Shown: positions 1 through 8,547, counted from the stretch's first letter. The stretch: 64,000 bases of DNA from Porphyrobacter sp. (GCA_027531395.1 JAPZRO010000004.1:248001-312000); one strand, 5' to 3'. Numbers and translations are program-made. The notes: generated by a model from the sequence alone, not told the origin.

Positions 1-69
1 TATGGCCGCATCCAGCCGATGGACAGCCGCCATTCGCTGCTGAAGCGGATTGCCCGCCTGATCCCCTGA
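1..69 (+). CDS. C-terminal end of an unidentified protein (partial)
   Basis: An open frame runs in from the left edge and ends at TGA 67-69, leaving 22 residues that begin YGRIQPMDSR and end IARLIP. The piece is basic and too short to assign to any family. It is convergent with the aldehyde dehydrogenase that follows, with a 19-base gap. It is called only because the frame is open to the window edge. It could be a chance frame. Confidence 0.4.
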   Translation, partial: YGRIQPMDSRHSLLKRIARLIP

Positions 70-88
70 ATCAGCGGTCGAAGGCGGA

Positions 89-1540
89 TCAGCCGCCCGC
101 CTTGGCCATCATCACCAGCTTGGTGTCGGTGAAGGCGAGGTAGCCTTCCTCGCCCCCTTCCGAGCCGAAGCCGCTGTCGCCGATCCCGCCAAACGGGGTT
201 TCGGGCGAGGACACGATCAGCTGGTTGATCCCTACCATGCCGGCCCGCAGCGTCTTGCCGAGATAGTGCGCCTCGTCGAGGTCGCCGCTGAAGGCATAGG
301 CGGCAAGGCCGTAGCGCAAGGAATTGGCGATCCGCACCGCGTCCTCGATTGCGTCGAAGGGGACGATCCCGGCAATCGGACCGAAGGGCTCCTCGGTCAT
401 GAAGCGGCTGTCGGGGGCGGGATTGGCGATGACGGTGGGCTGGAAGAAGAACCCGCTGCCGGCAATCGCACTGCCGCCGGTCACCACCTCGCCGCGATTG
501 CCGCCGGCATCGGCGACCACAGCCTCCATCGCCGCGATCCGGCGGGCGTGGGCGAGCGGGCCCATGTCGACGCTCTCGTCCGCGCCCGGATCACCGACCT
601 TGAGCTTGCCCGCACGTTCGGCGAATTCGGCGACGAAGCGGTCGTAGATGGTCTTGTCGACGAGGAAGCGCGTGGGCGAGACGCATACCTGCCCGGCATT
701 GCGGAACTTGGTCGCAGCGCACATCGCCACCGCACGGTCGAGGTCGGCGTGCTTGCTGACGATCACCGGGGCATGGCCGCCCAGTTCGGGGGTGAAGCGC
801 TTCATGTGGCTCGCGGCGAGTGCGCCGAGATGCTTGCCGACCGCGGTCGATCCGGTGAAGCTCACCTTGCGAGTGACAGGCGAGGCGATGAGGTGTTCGG
901 ATACCGGGCCGGGATCGCCGTGGACGAGGTTCAGCACCCCGGCAGGCACGCCTGCATCGACGAAGCACTCCACTAGTAGCTGTGCTGAAGCCGGGGTGTT
1001 CTCGGCCGGCTTGAGGATCGCGGTGCAACCCGCCGCCAGCGCGCCGGCAATCTTCTTGGCGGGCAGGTTGATCGGGAAGTTCCACGGGGTCAGCAGCACC
1101 GCCGGGCCGACCGGCTCATGCGTCACCATCTGCGCGATCAGCTGGTCGCCGCGGGTCGGGATCAGGCGACCGCCCTTGCGCTTGGCCTCCTCGCCGAGGA
1201 AGTCGATCACATCGGCCGAACCGGTGATTTCGCCGATGCCCTGCGCACGCGGCTTGCCCATTTCGGCGGTGACGACGCTGGCGATGGCGGGCGCGCGCTC
1301 ACGCAGCAGATCGGCAGCGCGGCGCAGGATCGCGTGGCGCTCTGCGCCCGAGGTGCGGCTCCAGCTGACGAAGGCATCATCGGCGGCCTTGAGCGCGGCA
1401 TCGAGCTGGGTGGGGGAGGCCTTGGGGCACTGGCCGATCACCGCGCCCGTCGCCGGGTTCACCACCGGCATTTCCCCTGCTTCGCCGGTCTCGATCCATG
1501 CGCCGGCGATGAACATTTTGACGGTGGGGTAGGCGGTCAA
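89..1540 (-). CDS. NAD(P)-dependent succinate-semialdehyde dehydrogenase-like aldehyde dehydrogenase
   Basis: A 483-residue cytosolic aldehyde dehydrogenase of the GabD/SSADH branch, expected to oxidise succinate semialdehyde (or a related short aldehyde) to the acid. Visible family residues are Asn154 in PWNFP, the general base Glu252 in PELGGHAP and the catalytic nucleophile Cys286 in GQVCVSP. The length is typical of the family. The start is a TTG at 1540, supported by AAGGAG seven bases upstream; an in-frame ATG at 1516 (residue 9) has no such site. The gene is divergent from alanine dehydrogenase across a 95-base promoter region. Substrate is inferred from family resemblance only, and no GABA transaminase gene is adjacent. 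Confidence 0.88.
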   Translation of the reverse strand: MTAYPTVKMFIAGAWIETGEAGEMPVVNPATGAVIGQCPKASPTQLDAALKAADDAFVSWSRTSGAERHAILRRAADLLRERAPAIASVVTAEMGKPRAQGIGEITGSADVIDFLGEEAKRKGGRLIPTRGDQLIAQMVTHEPVGPAVLLTPWNFPINLPAKKIAGALAAGCTAILKPAENTPASAQLLVECFVDAGVPAGVLNLVHGDPGPVSEHLIASPVTRKVSFTGSTAVGKHLGALAASHMKRFTPELGGHAPVIVSKHADLDRAVAMCAATKFRNAGQVCVSPTRFLVDKTIYDRFVAEFAERAGKLKVGDPGADESVDMGPLAHARRIAAMEAVVADAGGNRGEVVTGGSAIAGSGFFFQPTVIANPAPDSRFMTEEPFGPIAGIVPFDAIEDAVRIANSLRYGLAAYAFSGDLDEAHYLGKTLRAGMVGINQLIVSSPETPFGGIGDSGFGSEGGEEGYLAFTDTKLVMMAKAGG

Positions 1541-1567
1541 AGGCAGGCTCCTTGGTTTGATTCGACC

Positions 1568-1597
1568 TTGCGCGAACTTGAAATTTTATTGCGCATC
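1568..1597. promoter_or_regulatory. Direct repeats in the ALDH/ald divergent promoter region
   Basis: The 95-base divergent region holds two copies of TTGCGC, starting at 1569 and 1589 or within a base of those positions. They are separated by about two helical turns, with an AT-rich stretch (AAATTTTATT, 1581-1590) between them. Alanine dehydrogenase genes are commonly controlled by Lrp/AsnC-family proteins, which bind repeated sites in phase, but no such regulator is encoded nearby. Treat this as a candidate operator only. Confidence 0.25.
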
Positions 1598-1635
1598 CTT
1601 TAGCGATATTTCCACGTCATCGCGAGGAGAGAATC

Positions 1636-2724
1636 ATGCTGGTCGGCGTTCCCAAGGAAATCAAGCCGAGCGAGTTCCGCGTCGGCCTTACCCCCGAAGC
1701 CGTGCGCGAATATGTCGCTGCCGGGCACCGCGTGATCGTCGAGACCGGGGCGGGCCTCGGGATCGACAAGAACGATGATGTCTACCGCAAGGCCGGGGCC
1801 GAGGTGGTCGATACCGCCGCGGAAGTCTTCGCCCGCGCCGAGATGGTGGTGAAGGTCAAGGAGCCGCAGCCCAGCGAATGGGTGCAGCTGCGCGAGGGCC
1901 AGATCCTGTTCACCTATCTCCACCTTGCGCCCGATCCCGAACAGGCGAAGGGGCTGATGGCTTCGGGCGTCTCGGCGGTGGCCTATGAAACCGTGACCGG
2001 CCCGGGCGGCGCGCTGCCGCTGCTTGCGCCGATGAGCGAAGTCGCCGGGCGCCTCGCGATCGAGGCCGGAGCGCTCGCGCTGCGCGCCAGCACCGGTGGG
2101 CGCGGCACGTTGATGGGCGGGGTGCCGGGCGTGCTGCCTGCGCGGGTCGTGATCCTCGGCGGCGGCGTGGTCGGCACGCAGGCCGCGCGCATGGCTGTGG
2201 GGCTGGGCGCAACCGTCGAGATCTTCGACCGCTCGCTCCCGCGCCTGCGCCTGCTGGACGAGATGTTCCAGGGCCGAGCGATCACCCGCTTCTCCACCGC
2301 CGGGACGATCGAGCAGGCCGTGTCGCAGGCCGATGTCGTGATCGGCGCGGTGCTGATCCCCGGGGCGAGTGCGCCGCACCTTGTCACCCGCGCCATGCTG
2401 CCCGAGATGAAGCGCCGCGCGGTGCTGGTCGACGTCGCGATCGATCAGGGCGGGTGCTTCGAGACCTCGCACCCCACCACTCACGAGAACCCGACCTACG
2501 AGGTCGACGGCATCATCCACTACTGCGTTGCCAACATGCCCGGCGCGGTGCCGCTGACGAGCAGCTACGCCCTCAACAACGCCACCCTGCCGTTCGGCCT
2601 CGCGCTGGCGAACAAGGGGCTGAAGGCCTGCGAGGACGACCCGCACCTCGCCCCCGGCCTCAATGTGCATCAGGGCCGGATCGTCAATGAAGCCGTCGCC
2701 GAGAGTCTCGGCTTTTGTTCCTGA
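1636..2724 (+). CDS. ald: Alanine dehydrogenase
   Basis: A 362-residue NAD-dependent L-alanine dehydrogenase interconverting alanine with pyruvate and ammonia. It carries the N-terminal PKEIK signature, substrate-binding Lys75 (VKVKEP) and His96 (YLHLAPD), the Rossmann motif GGGVVG at 175-180, Asp270 in VDVAIDQGG, and the C-terminal HYCVANMPGAVP block. The length is close to the usual 370, and there is no separate PntB, which argues against transhydrogenase alpha. The ATG at 1636 follows GAGGAGAGAATC. It would let the cell use alanine as carbon and nitrogen source. It converges on fahA, with the parS palindrome and a hairpin between them. Confidence 0.93.
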   Translation: MLVGVPKEIKPSEFRVGLTPEAVREYVAAGHRVIVETGAGLGIDKNDDVYRKAGAEVVDTAAEVFARAEMVVKVKEPQPSEWVQLREGQILFTYLHLAPDPEQAKGLMASGVSAVAYETVTGPGGALPLLAPMSEVAGRLAIEAGALALRASTGGRGTLMGGVPGVLPARVVILGGGVVGTQAARMAVGLGATVEIFDRSLPRLRLLDEMFQGRAITRFSTAGTIEQAVSQADVVIGAVLIPGASAPHLVTRAMLPEMKRRAVLVDVAIDQGGCFETSHPTTHENPTYEVDGIIHYCVANMPGAVPLTSSYALNNATLPFGLALANKGLKACEDDPHLAPGLNVHQGRIVNEAVAESLGFCS

Positions 2725-2744
2725 AATGTTTCACGTGAAACATT
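2725..2744. promoter_or_regulatory. parS: parS centromere site (ParB-binding palindrome)
   Basis: A perfect 20-base palindrome lies two bases after the ald stop triplet begins its spacer. Its core, TGTTTCACGTGAAACA at 2727-2742, is identical to the bacterial consensus parS to which ParB loads as a CTP-dependent clamp. It lies between the 3' ends of ald and fahA, a typical intergenic position. parS sites usually lie in the origin-proximal part of the chromosome, so this window is probably on that side of the replicon. No parA, parB or dnaA gene is in the window. Confidence 0.9.
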
Positions 2745-2749
2745 GAACG

Positions 2750-2783
2750 GGGCCATTCCCGCGGTTCCGCGCCGGAATGGCCC
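2750..2783. terminator. Hairpin between convergent ald and fahA
   Basis: A perfect ten-base inverted repeat (GGGCCATTCC and its complement) encloses a 14-base loop between the convergent 3' ends of ald and fahA. There is no clear T-run on either side, so it may act as a bidirectional barrier or 3'-end stabiliser rather than a canonical intrinsic terminator. Confidence 0.45.
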
Positions 2784-2818
2784 AGCAATGACCGTGCAAT
2801 GAAGCGGCAATGACCCCG

Positions 2819-3829
2819 CTATGCCGCCACCACATGCTGCTCGATCGCGCCGAAGATCGAGTGGTTGTGGGTGTCGCGCATTTCGATCCGCACCGTGTCC
2901 CCGGCCTGCATGAACGGCGTCTTGGGCGCGCCATCGCGGATCGTTTCGATCATGCGGATTTCGGCGATGCAGGAATAGCCCGCGCCGCCCTCTGCCACCG
3001 GCTTGCCCGGCCCGCCATCGGCACCCTTGTTCGAGATCGTGCCGGTGCCGATCACCGTGCCCGCACACAGGTTGCGGGTCTTGGCCGCATGGGCGACCAG
3101 TTGCGCGAGGTTGAAGGTCGCATCTACCCCGGCATTGGCGCGGCCGAACGGCGCACCGTTGAGATCGACCATCAGCGGCAGGTGGATCAGCGCGTCCTTC
3201 CACGCATTCCCCAGCTCGTCCGGCGTTACCGCCACCGGCGAGAAGGCGCTCGCCGGCTTTGACTGGAAGAAGCCGAAGCCCTTTTCCAGCTCTGCCGGGA
3301 TCAGCCCGCGCAGGGACACGTCGTTGACCAGCATCAGCAGCTTGATGTGCCCCGCCGCTTCCTCCGCCGAAACGCCCATCGGCACGTCATCGGTGATGCA
3401 GGCGATCTCGCCCTCCATGTCGCAGCCCCACGCCGGATCGCCCAGCGGAATGTCCTGACGCGGGCGCAGGAAGGAGTCCGAGCCGCCCTGATACATCAGC
3501 GGATCGTGGTAGAAGCTCTCCGGCACCTTGGCCCCGCGCGCCTGCCGCACCAGTTCGACATGGTTGATGTAGGCGCTGCCATCGGCCCATTGGTAGGCGC
3601 GCGGCAGGGGCGAGTGCGCCTGCCGCTCGTGGAACCGCTCGCACGGCACCGTCTCGTGCTCGACATCGCGGGCCAGCACCTCGAGTTCGGGCGCGACCCG
3701 CTCCCAATTGTCGAGCGCGAATTGCAGCGTCGGCGCGATATAGCCGGCGGCGCAGCAGCGGGTGAGGTCTTTCGAGACCACCACCAGCCGCCCGTCGCGG
3801 GTGCCATCGTTGAGGGTTGCGAGTTTCAT
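2819..3829 (-). CDS. fahA: Fumarylacetoacetate hydrolase family protein
   Basis: A 336-residue FAH-fold enzyme predicted to split fumarylacetoacetate into fumarate and acetoacetate, the last step of tyrosine/homogentisate breakdown. The metal-binding core is recognisable around WGCDMEGEIACITDD (about 134-148), and the glycine-rich VIGTGTISNKG block lies near residue 245. The ATG at 3829 follows GGAGGACAGACA. Pairing with maleylacetoacetate isomerase 24 bases upstream strongly supports the homogentisate assignment over the other FAH-fold hydrolases. Homogentisate dioxygenase (hmgA) is not in the window. Confidence 0.85.
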   Translation of the reverse strand: MKLATLNDGTRDGRLVVVSKDLTRCCAAGYIAPTLQFALDNWERVAPELEVLARDVEHETVPCERFHERQAHSPLPRAYQWADGSAYINHVELVRQARGAKVPESFYHDPLMYQGGSDSFLRPRQDIPLGDPAWGCDMEGEIACITDDVPMGVSAEEAAGHIKLLMLVNDVSLRGLIPAELEKGFGFFQSKPASAFSPVAVTPDELGNAWKDALIHLPLMVDLNGAPFGRANAGVDATFNLAQLVAHAAKTRNLCAGTVIGTGTISNKGADGGPGKPVAEGGAGYSCIAEIRMIETIRDGAPKTPFMQAGDTVRIEMRDTHNHSIFGAIEQHVVAA

Positions 3830-3853
3830 TGTCTGTCCTCCCGAGACGGTGAA

Positions 3854-4489
3854 TTAGGGTGCGTCGATCTGCCTGTCCGGATGCGCCGCCGCGAAGGCGG
3901 GGAGCGCGAGGCAGGCCGCCTCGATGCGGGTCATGTGCGGACTGGCCGACAGGTCGTATTGGAAGCGCCGCGCGTTCGCGAGTTGCGGGATCAGAACGAT
4001 CTCGAACAGCCCCGGCGCATCGCCATCGAGGAAATCGCCCGTTCCCAGCTGCGCCAGCCGCGCCTCGACCGGATCGAGCGTGCGCTGCAGCCAGGTGCGA
4101 TACCAGACGTCGATCTCGTCCTGCGTATGACCCAGCGGGTCCTTCAGATATTTGAGCACCGGCAGATTGTTGACCGCGTGGATCTCGGTGGCGATGGCAT
4201 AGGCCAGCTCGCGCACGGTGTAGCGCGCCTCGATATCGGCGGGCAGGAAGGCGGGCGAGGGATAGGCCTCGTCGAGCCATTCCAGCAGCGCCATCGACTG
4301 CGCGCGGTCACGCCCGTCCGCCTCCAGCATCGGCAACGAGCCGAAGGGATTGCGCTGCGTGAAGACGGCGTCCTTGTTCTCCGCCGTCACCAGATTGACA
4401 GGCACATTCTCGAAGGCGAGCCCCTTGAGGTTCAGCGCGATGCGGAGCCGGTAGGAGGTCGACGAGCGGAAGTAGCCGAACAGACGCAT
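3854..4489 (-). CDS. maiA: Maleylacetoacetate isomerase (zeta-class glutathione transferase)
   Basis: A 211-residue glutathione-dependent cis-trans isomerase converting maleylacetoacetate to fumarylacetoacetate. The N-terminal thioredoxin-like half has the zeta-class motif SSTSYRLRIALNLKG, with the catalytic Ser/Thr pair, then the glutathione-contact region NPFGSLPML and an all-helical C-terminal half. I start it at the ATG at 4489, which shares one base with the stop of gcdH (TGATG). A TTG one codon upstream is possible. It sits between gcdH and fahA in one transcription unit and supplies the substrate of FahA. Confidence 0.9.
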   Translation of the reverse strand: MRLFGYFRSSTSYRLRIALNLKGLAFENVPVNLVTAENKDAVFTQRNPFGSLPMLEADGRDRAQSMALLEWLDEAYPSPAFLPADIEARYTVRELAYAIATEIHAVNNLPVLKYLKDPLGHTQDEIDVWYRTWLQRTLDPVEARLAQLGTGDFLDGDAPGLFEIVLIPQLANARRFQYDLSASPHMTRIEAACLALPAFAAAHPDRQIDAP

Positions 4490-5694
4490 CAAAACGCCGG
4501 GATCCCCGTGATCGCGCGGCCGAGGATCAGCGCGTGAACGTCATGCGTGCCTTCGTAGGTGTTCACGGTTTCGAGGTTCACCGCGTGGCGGATCACCTGA
4601 TACTCCTCGGAGATGCCGTTGCCGCCATGCATGTCGCGGGCCTGACGGGCAATGTCCAAGGCCTTGCCGACATTGTTGCGCTTGACGATCGAGATCATGT
4701 CGGGGGCGAACCGCCCCTCGTCGATCAGCCGTCCGACGCGCAAGCTCGCCTGAAGGCCGAGCGCAATGTCGCTCATCATGTCGGCGAGCTTCTTCTGGTA
4801 AAGCTGGGTCGCGGCGAGCGGCCGGCCGAACTGGTGGCGATCGAGACCATATTGGCGCGCGGCGGCAAGGCAGAACTCCGCCGCCCCCATCGCGCCCCAT
4901 GAAATGCCGTAGCGCGCGCGGTTGAGGCAGCCGAAGGGGCCCTTGAGTCCTTCGACATTGGGCAGCAGCGCGCTGGCCGGCACCCGCACCTCGTCCATCA
5001 TGATCATGCCGGTGGTCGAGGCGCGCAGCGAAATCTTGCCCTTGATCTTGGGCGCGGAAAGGCCGGCCATGCCCTTTTCCAGCACAAAGCCGCGGATCGC
5101 GCCGCCATGTTCCTCGCTCTTGGCCCAGACCACGAAGACGTCGGCGAAGGGCGCGTTGGAAATCCACGTCTTGGAGCCGGAAATGACGTAGTCGCCGCCG
5201 TCCTTCTTCGCCCAGGTTTTCATCCCCGCCGGGTCGGAGCCTGCGTCAGGCTCGGTAAGGCCGAAGCAGCCGATCAGCGTGCCGGCGGCAAGCCCGGGAA
5301 GGTATTTGCGGCGCTGCTCGTCCGAGCCATAGGCATAGATCGGGTGCATCACGAGGCTCGACTGCACGCTCGCCATCGAGCGGTAGCCGCTGTCGACGCG
5401 TTCGATCTCGCGGGCGATGAGGCCATAGGCGACATAGCTCGCCCCCGCGCCGCCGAATTCCTCCGGTATGGTGGCACCGAGCAGTCCGGCGGCCCCCATC
5501 AGCGGGAACAGCTCGGGCGCATCGACTTCCTCGCGGAACGCGTCGATCACGCGCGGCTGGAGTTCGGATTGCGCAAAGCCGTGGGCGGCATCGCGGATCA
5601 TCCGCTCTTCTTCGGAGAGCTGGCTTTCGAGATCGAAGGGGTCTTCCCAGTTGAACGGGGCGATACCGCTCTTGGGGGCGGGGGTGCCATGCAT
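4489..5694 (-). CDS. gcdH: Glutaryl-CoA dehydrogenase (acyl-CoA dehydrogenase family)
   Basis: A 401-residue FAD flavoenzyme expected to oxidise and decarboxylate glutaryl-CoA to crotonyl-CoA in lysine/tryptophan catabolism. Evidence is the full acyl-CoA dehydrogenase fold, the flavin-binding stretch [13 protein letters not shown], the GCDH-like opening [10 protein letters not shown], and the catalytic base Glu381 in [17 protein letters not shown]. The ATG at 5694 has AGGAG eight bases upstream. It is first in the gcdH-maiA-fahA unit and is coupled to maiA by a one-base stop/start overlap. A broader acyl-CoA substrate cannot be excluded from sequence alone. Confidence 0.9.
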   Translation of the reverse strand: MHGTPAPKSGIAPFNWEDPFDLESQLSEEERMIRDAAHGFAQSELQPRVIDAFREEVDAPELFPLMGAAGLLGATIPEEFGGAGASYVAYGLIAREIERVDSGYRSMASVQSSLVMHPIYAYGSDEQRRKYLPGLAAGTLIGCFGLTEPDAGSDPAGMKTWAKKDGGDYVISGSKTWISNAPFADVFVVWAKSEEHGGAIRGFVLEKGMAGLSAPKIKGKISLRASTTGMIMMDEVRVPASALLPNVEGLKGPFGCLNRARYGISWGAMGAAEFCLAAARQYGLDRHQFGRPLAATQLYQKKLADMMSDIALGLQASLRVGRLIDEGRFAPDMISIVKRNNVGKALDIARQARDMHGGNGISEEYQVIRHAVNLETVNTYEGTHDVHALILGRAITGIPAF

Positions 5695-5758
5695 GGCGTT
5701 GCTCCTGCGTCTTTTGTTGCCCTACGCCTTCGCAGGCTTGGCGGGCCAGAGCAAGGGG

Positions 5759-6115
5759 TCAGGCGGTCGCCAGAACGCGCCCCACCGCATCGAGCAGCGT
5801 CGCGGGCGGGCAGGGCTTGGCCAGCGCCGTGGCGCGCGGGAAACGCGCGGCGATGGCGTCGCATTCCGACCGCTCGGAATGGAGGATCACCGGCACGTTC
5901 TCGTCGATCAGCTTCTGCGCCAGTTCATAGCTGAGCCCGTCGGCCAGCTCGATATCGAGGATGGCGAGATCGGGCTTTTCCTTCTGGCAGGCCAGCATCG
6001 CCGAGGAAATTCCGGCGTGCGGCCCTTCGACCTCGTAGCCCGCTTCCTCGAACGTGTCGCACAAGTCGTAGGCCGTGACGAATTCGTCTTCGGCCACCAA
6101 TATTCGCAAGGCCAT
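5759..6115 (-). CDS. Stand-alone response-regulator receiver protein
   Basis: A 118-residue protein that is only a CheY-like receiver domain. It has the acidic pair Glu9-Asp10, phospho-acceptor Asp54 in LAILDIELADG, Ser80 in place of the switch Thr/Ser, and Lys100 in LAKPCP, so it should be phosphorylatable. There is no output domain, so it probably works by protein-protein contact or as a phosphate sink. The ATG at 6115 follows GGGGAGATGGTCT. No histidine kinase lies nearby, so its partner is unknown. It is 64 bases upstream of gcdH on the same strand but looks functionally unrelated. Confidence 0.82.
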   Translation of the reverse strand: MALRILVAEDEFVTAYDLCDTFEEAGYEVEGPHAGISSAMLACQKEKPDLAILDIELADGLSYELAQKLIDENVPVILHSERSECDAIAARFPRATALAKPCPPATLLDAVGRVLATA

Positions 6116-6188
6116 AGACCATCTCCCCGTCGTTACGACTCCCCGAGGGCGAGTGTAACACGGGTTGGACGTAAACCTTGCGCGATTA

Positions 6189-6728
6189 TTATCCGTTCCG
6201 GCCGAATCTTTCGGTGAAGCCCGCCTCGTCCCCGGCGCTGAGCATTTTCGCCTGCTCGATCCACTGGTCGCGGGTGATGCGCCCGGCGAAACGGCCAAGC
6301 TGCGCGTCGATCCGCTCGACATCGGCATCGGTCCACGCCGCGATCTGGGCGTAGGAGGTGACGCCGAGTTCGCCCAGCAGCGCGACGAGCTTGGGCCCGA
6401 CGCCCTTGATGCGCGCGAGATCGTCCGCCGCTGCGGGGGTAGGGGCCGGAGCCGGGGCGGGCGCAGGCGCGAGCGGCGGGGCGGGCACGGGTTCGGCGGG
6501 CGCGGTAGCCGGCTCGGCTACGGGCTTCACCGCGGCCGGAGCGGCGTCGATCAGCGCCTGATTGCGCCGCGCACGTTCGGCCCCTTCGTCGAGCACGTCC
6601 TGCTTGATGCTGCCGTCATCGATCACGATGGTCTTGCGATTGGCCTTGGCGATCAGCCACACCGCCACCACCAGCACCACCAGGCCAATCAGGATGAACG
6701 GCAGCAGCGCGTTAAGTTCGGTCGTCAT
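6189..6728 (-). CDS. Membrane-anchored helix-hairpin-helix domain protein
   Basis: A 179-residue protein with one N-terminal transmembrane helix (about residues 8-27), a charged segment, a long Ala/Pro linker (about 65-98), and a C-terminal domain beginning DLARIKGVGPKLVALLGELG. That opening is a classic helix-hairpin-helix of the kind found in the predicted 5' nuclease-like COG3743 family and in ribosomal L21 fusions. The membrane anchor puts the domain in the cytoplasm tethered to the inner membrane. Function is unknown; DNA binding or a protein-protein role are both possible. It is followed by the lone receiver gene 73 bases on. Confidence 0.7.
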   Translation of the reverse strand: MTTELNALLPFILIGLVVLVVAVWLIAKANRKTIVIDDGSIKQDVLDEGAERARRNQALIDAAPAAVKPVAEPATAPAEPVPAPPLAPAPAPAPAPTPAAADDLARIKGVGPKLVALLGELGVTSYAQIAAWTDADVERIDAQLGRFAGRITRDQWIEQAKMLSAGDEAGFTERFGRNG

Positions 6729-6799
6729 AACGGGAATGTCTCCGGCGCAGAATCAGTCGGAGCGGCGCTTAGCACCACCGCCCCGATTGCCCCAAGCCC

Positions 6800-8464
6800 T
6801 CAGCCGCCCTTCATGCTGCCAGCGAGCTCGTTGAGCCGCAGGAATTCCTGCCGCCAGAAATTGTCCTGCTTGCTGGCGAGCGCGCTGATGTCGGCGTGGG
6901 TGAAGCCCATCATCATTTCATCGCCGCGCAGCACCTGCCCGAAGGCGGCGACGGCAGTGGCGAAGGCGAAGTCGCCGCGCGGGGCGGTGGCCGACTTGAG
7001 CGCACTCGAGGGCACCACCTGCTCGATCAGCTTCGAGGTGTCGCCGTCGGGCAGCTTGTAGCGCAATTTGACGGTGGCGGCCTCGGCCAGCCGCGCGGTG
7101 GCGGCCTGTGCCGGCGCGTCCTCGTATTTGCGCGGGGCGATCCAGCCCTTGCCGCCGACGGGCACGACTTCGTAGATCGCGGTCAACTGATGGCCCGCGC
7201 CGATATCGCCCGCATCCACCCGGTCATTGTCGAAGTCCTCTTCCCGCAACGCCCGGTTCTCGTAGCCGACGAGCCGGTATTGCGCGATCACCGCGGGGTT
7301 GAATTCGACCTGGATCTTCACGTCCTTGGCGATGGTGAACAGGGTGCTGCTCATCTCCTCGCCCAGCACCTTCTTCGCCTCTAGCGCAGAGTCGATATAG
7401 GCGTAGTTGCCGTTCCCGTGGTTGGCGATCTGCTCCATCATCGCCTCGTTGTAATTGCCTTGCCCGAAGCCCAGCGTGGTCAGCGTGATGCCGCTGTCGC
7501 GCTTCTTCTCGACCAGCTCGATCAGCGCCTTGGTGTCCGAGACGCCGACATTGAAATCGCCGTCGGTGGCGAGGATCACGCGGTTGACCCCGCCTTTGAT
7601 GAAATTGTCCTCGGCGATGCGGTAGGCGAGTTCGATGCCTGCGCCCCCGGCGGTCGATCCGCCCGCTTCGAGGCTTTCGAGCGCGCGGCGGATCTTCGCG
7701 GTGTCACTGGTGGGTTCGAGCACCATGCCCGCCGCGCCCGCATAGACCACGATCGAGACCTTGTCCTTGGGGCTGAGTTCGCCCGCCAGCCCCGCCAGCG
7801 CGGTCTTGACCAGCGGCAGCTTGTCGGCGGAATTCATCGAGCCCGAGACATCCATCAGGAACACGAGGTTGGCCGGCGGCCGCTCGGCGCTGTCGATGTC
7901 ATAGCCGCGCAGGCCGATGCGCATCAGATAGGTGCCTTCGTTCCACGGGGTCTTTGCGACGTCGGTGGTGACGGTGAAGGGCTGGCTGCGATCCTTCGGC
8001 CGCGCGTAATCGTAGCGGAAGTAGTTGATCATCTCCTCGGTGCGCACCGCGTCCTGCGGGGGCATCATGCCTTGCGTCAGGAAGCGGCGGGCATTGGCAT
8101 AGGCCCCGGTGTCGACGTCGACGCTGAAGGTGGAGACCGGCTCGGCCTGGGTCAGCTTGACTGGGGAGACTTCCTTGCCGTCATACCGCTCGTTGCCCGG
8201 ATCGGTGGCGACCATCACGGGCGGGGCGAAATAGGCCGCCTCGGAGGCGACGGAGCCAGTGCGCACCCGCGACCCGGTGACGACAACGGCCTGCGGGGCC
8301 GGCATCCGCAACGCCGGCGGCGCAGGCGGCGGCGGAGGGGGAGGCGGCGGTGCCGGGACGGACGGAGGCGGCGGGGCCTCGGCCAGCTTTTCGGGCGCCT
8401 TGCTGGCGCAGCCCGCGATCACGGCGCACAGCGCCGCCGTGGCGATCAGTCTAGTCCCTCGCAT
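6800..8464 (-). CDS. VWA-domain lipoprotein of the YfbK type
   Basis: A 554-residue predicted outer-surface or periplasmic lipoprotein. The signal peptide ends in lipobox IAGC with Cys19, followed by a proline-rich stretch (about 30-57), a conserved N-terminal YfbK-type domain (about 95-190), and a von Willebrand A domain with an intact MIDAS (DVSGS at 205-209, a Thr in STAGGAG, and TDGDFNVG), then a C-terminal DUF3520-like region. The start at 8464 has AAAAGGTG upstream and is the only one that gives a signal peptide. A segment VVVTGSRVRTG (60-70) resembles the plug entry of TonB receptors. Ligand and role are unknown. Confidence 0.82.
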   Translation of the reverse strand: MRGTRLIATAALCAVIAGCASKAPEKLAEAPPPPSVPAPPPPPPPPPAPPALRMPAPQAVVVTGSRVRTGSVASEAAYFAPPVMVATDPGNERYDGKEVSPVKLTQAEPVSTFSVDVDTGAYANARRFLTQGMMPPQDAVRTEEMINYFRYDYARPKDRSQPFTVTTDVAKTPWNEGTYLMRIGLRGYDIDSAERPPANLVFLMDVSGSMNSADKLPLVKTALAGLAGELSPKDKVSIVVYAGAAGMVLEPTSDTAKIRRALESLEAGGSTAGGAGIELAYRIAEDNFIKGGVNRVILATDGDFNVGVSDTKALIELVEKKRDSGITLTTLGFGQGNYNEAMMEQIANHGNGNYAYIDSALEAKKVLGEEMSSTLFTIAKDVKIQVEFNPAVIAQYRLVGYENRALREEDFDNDRVDAGDIGAGHQLTAIYEVVPVGGKGWIAPRKYEDAPAQAATARLAEAATVKLRYKLPDGDTSKLIEQVVPSSALKSATAPRGDFAFATAVAAFGQVLRGDEMMMGFTHADISALASKQDNFWRQEFLRLNELAGSMKGG

Positions 8465-8547
8465 CACCTTTTCTCCCCGCACTTCTGGCGAGGCGAAAAA
8501 TCGATTCGGGGCCGTGAATAGCGACTGAACGCGGGGGTTCTTGTTTG

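Noticed and set aside
1600..2670. A 356-residue frame antisense to alanine dehydrogenase
   Set aside because: It is a shadow of ald, which has full catalytic motifs. The antisense product has no recognisable domain.
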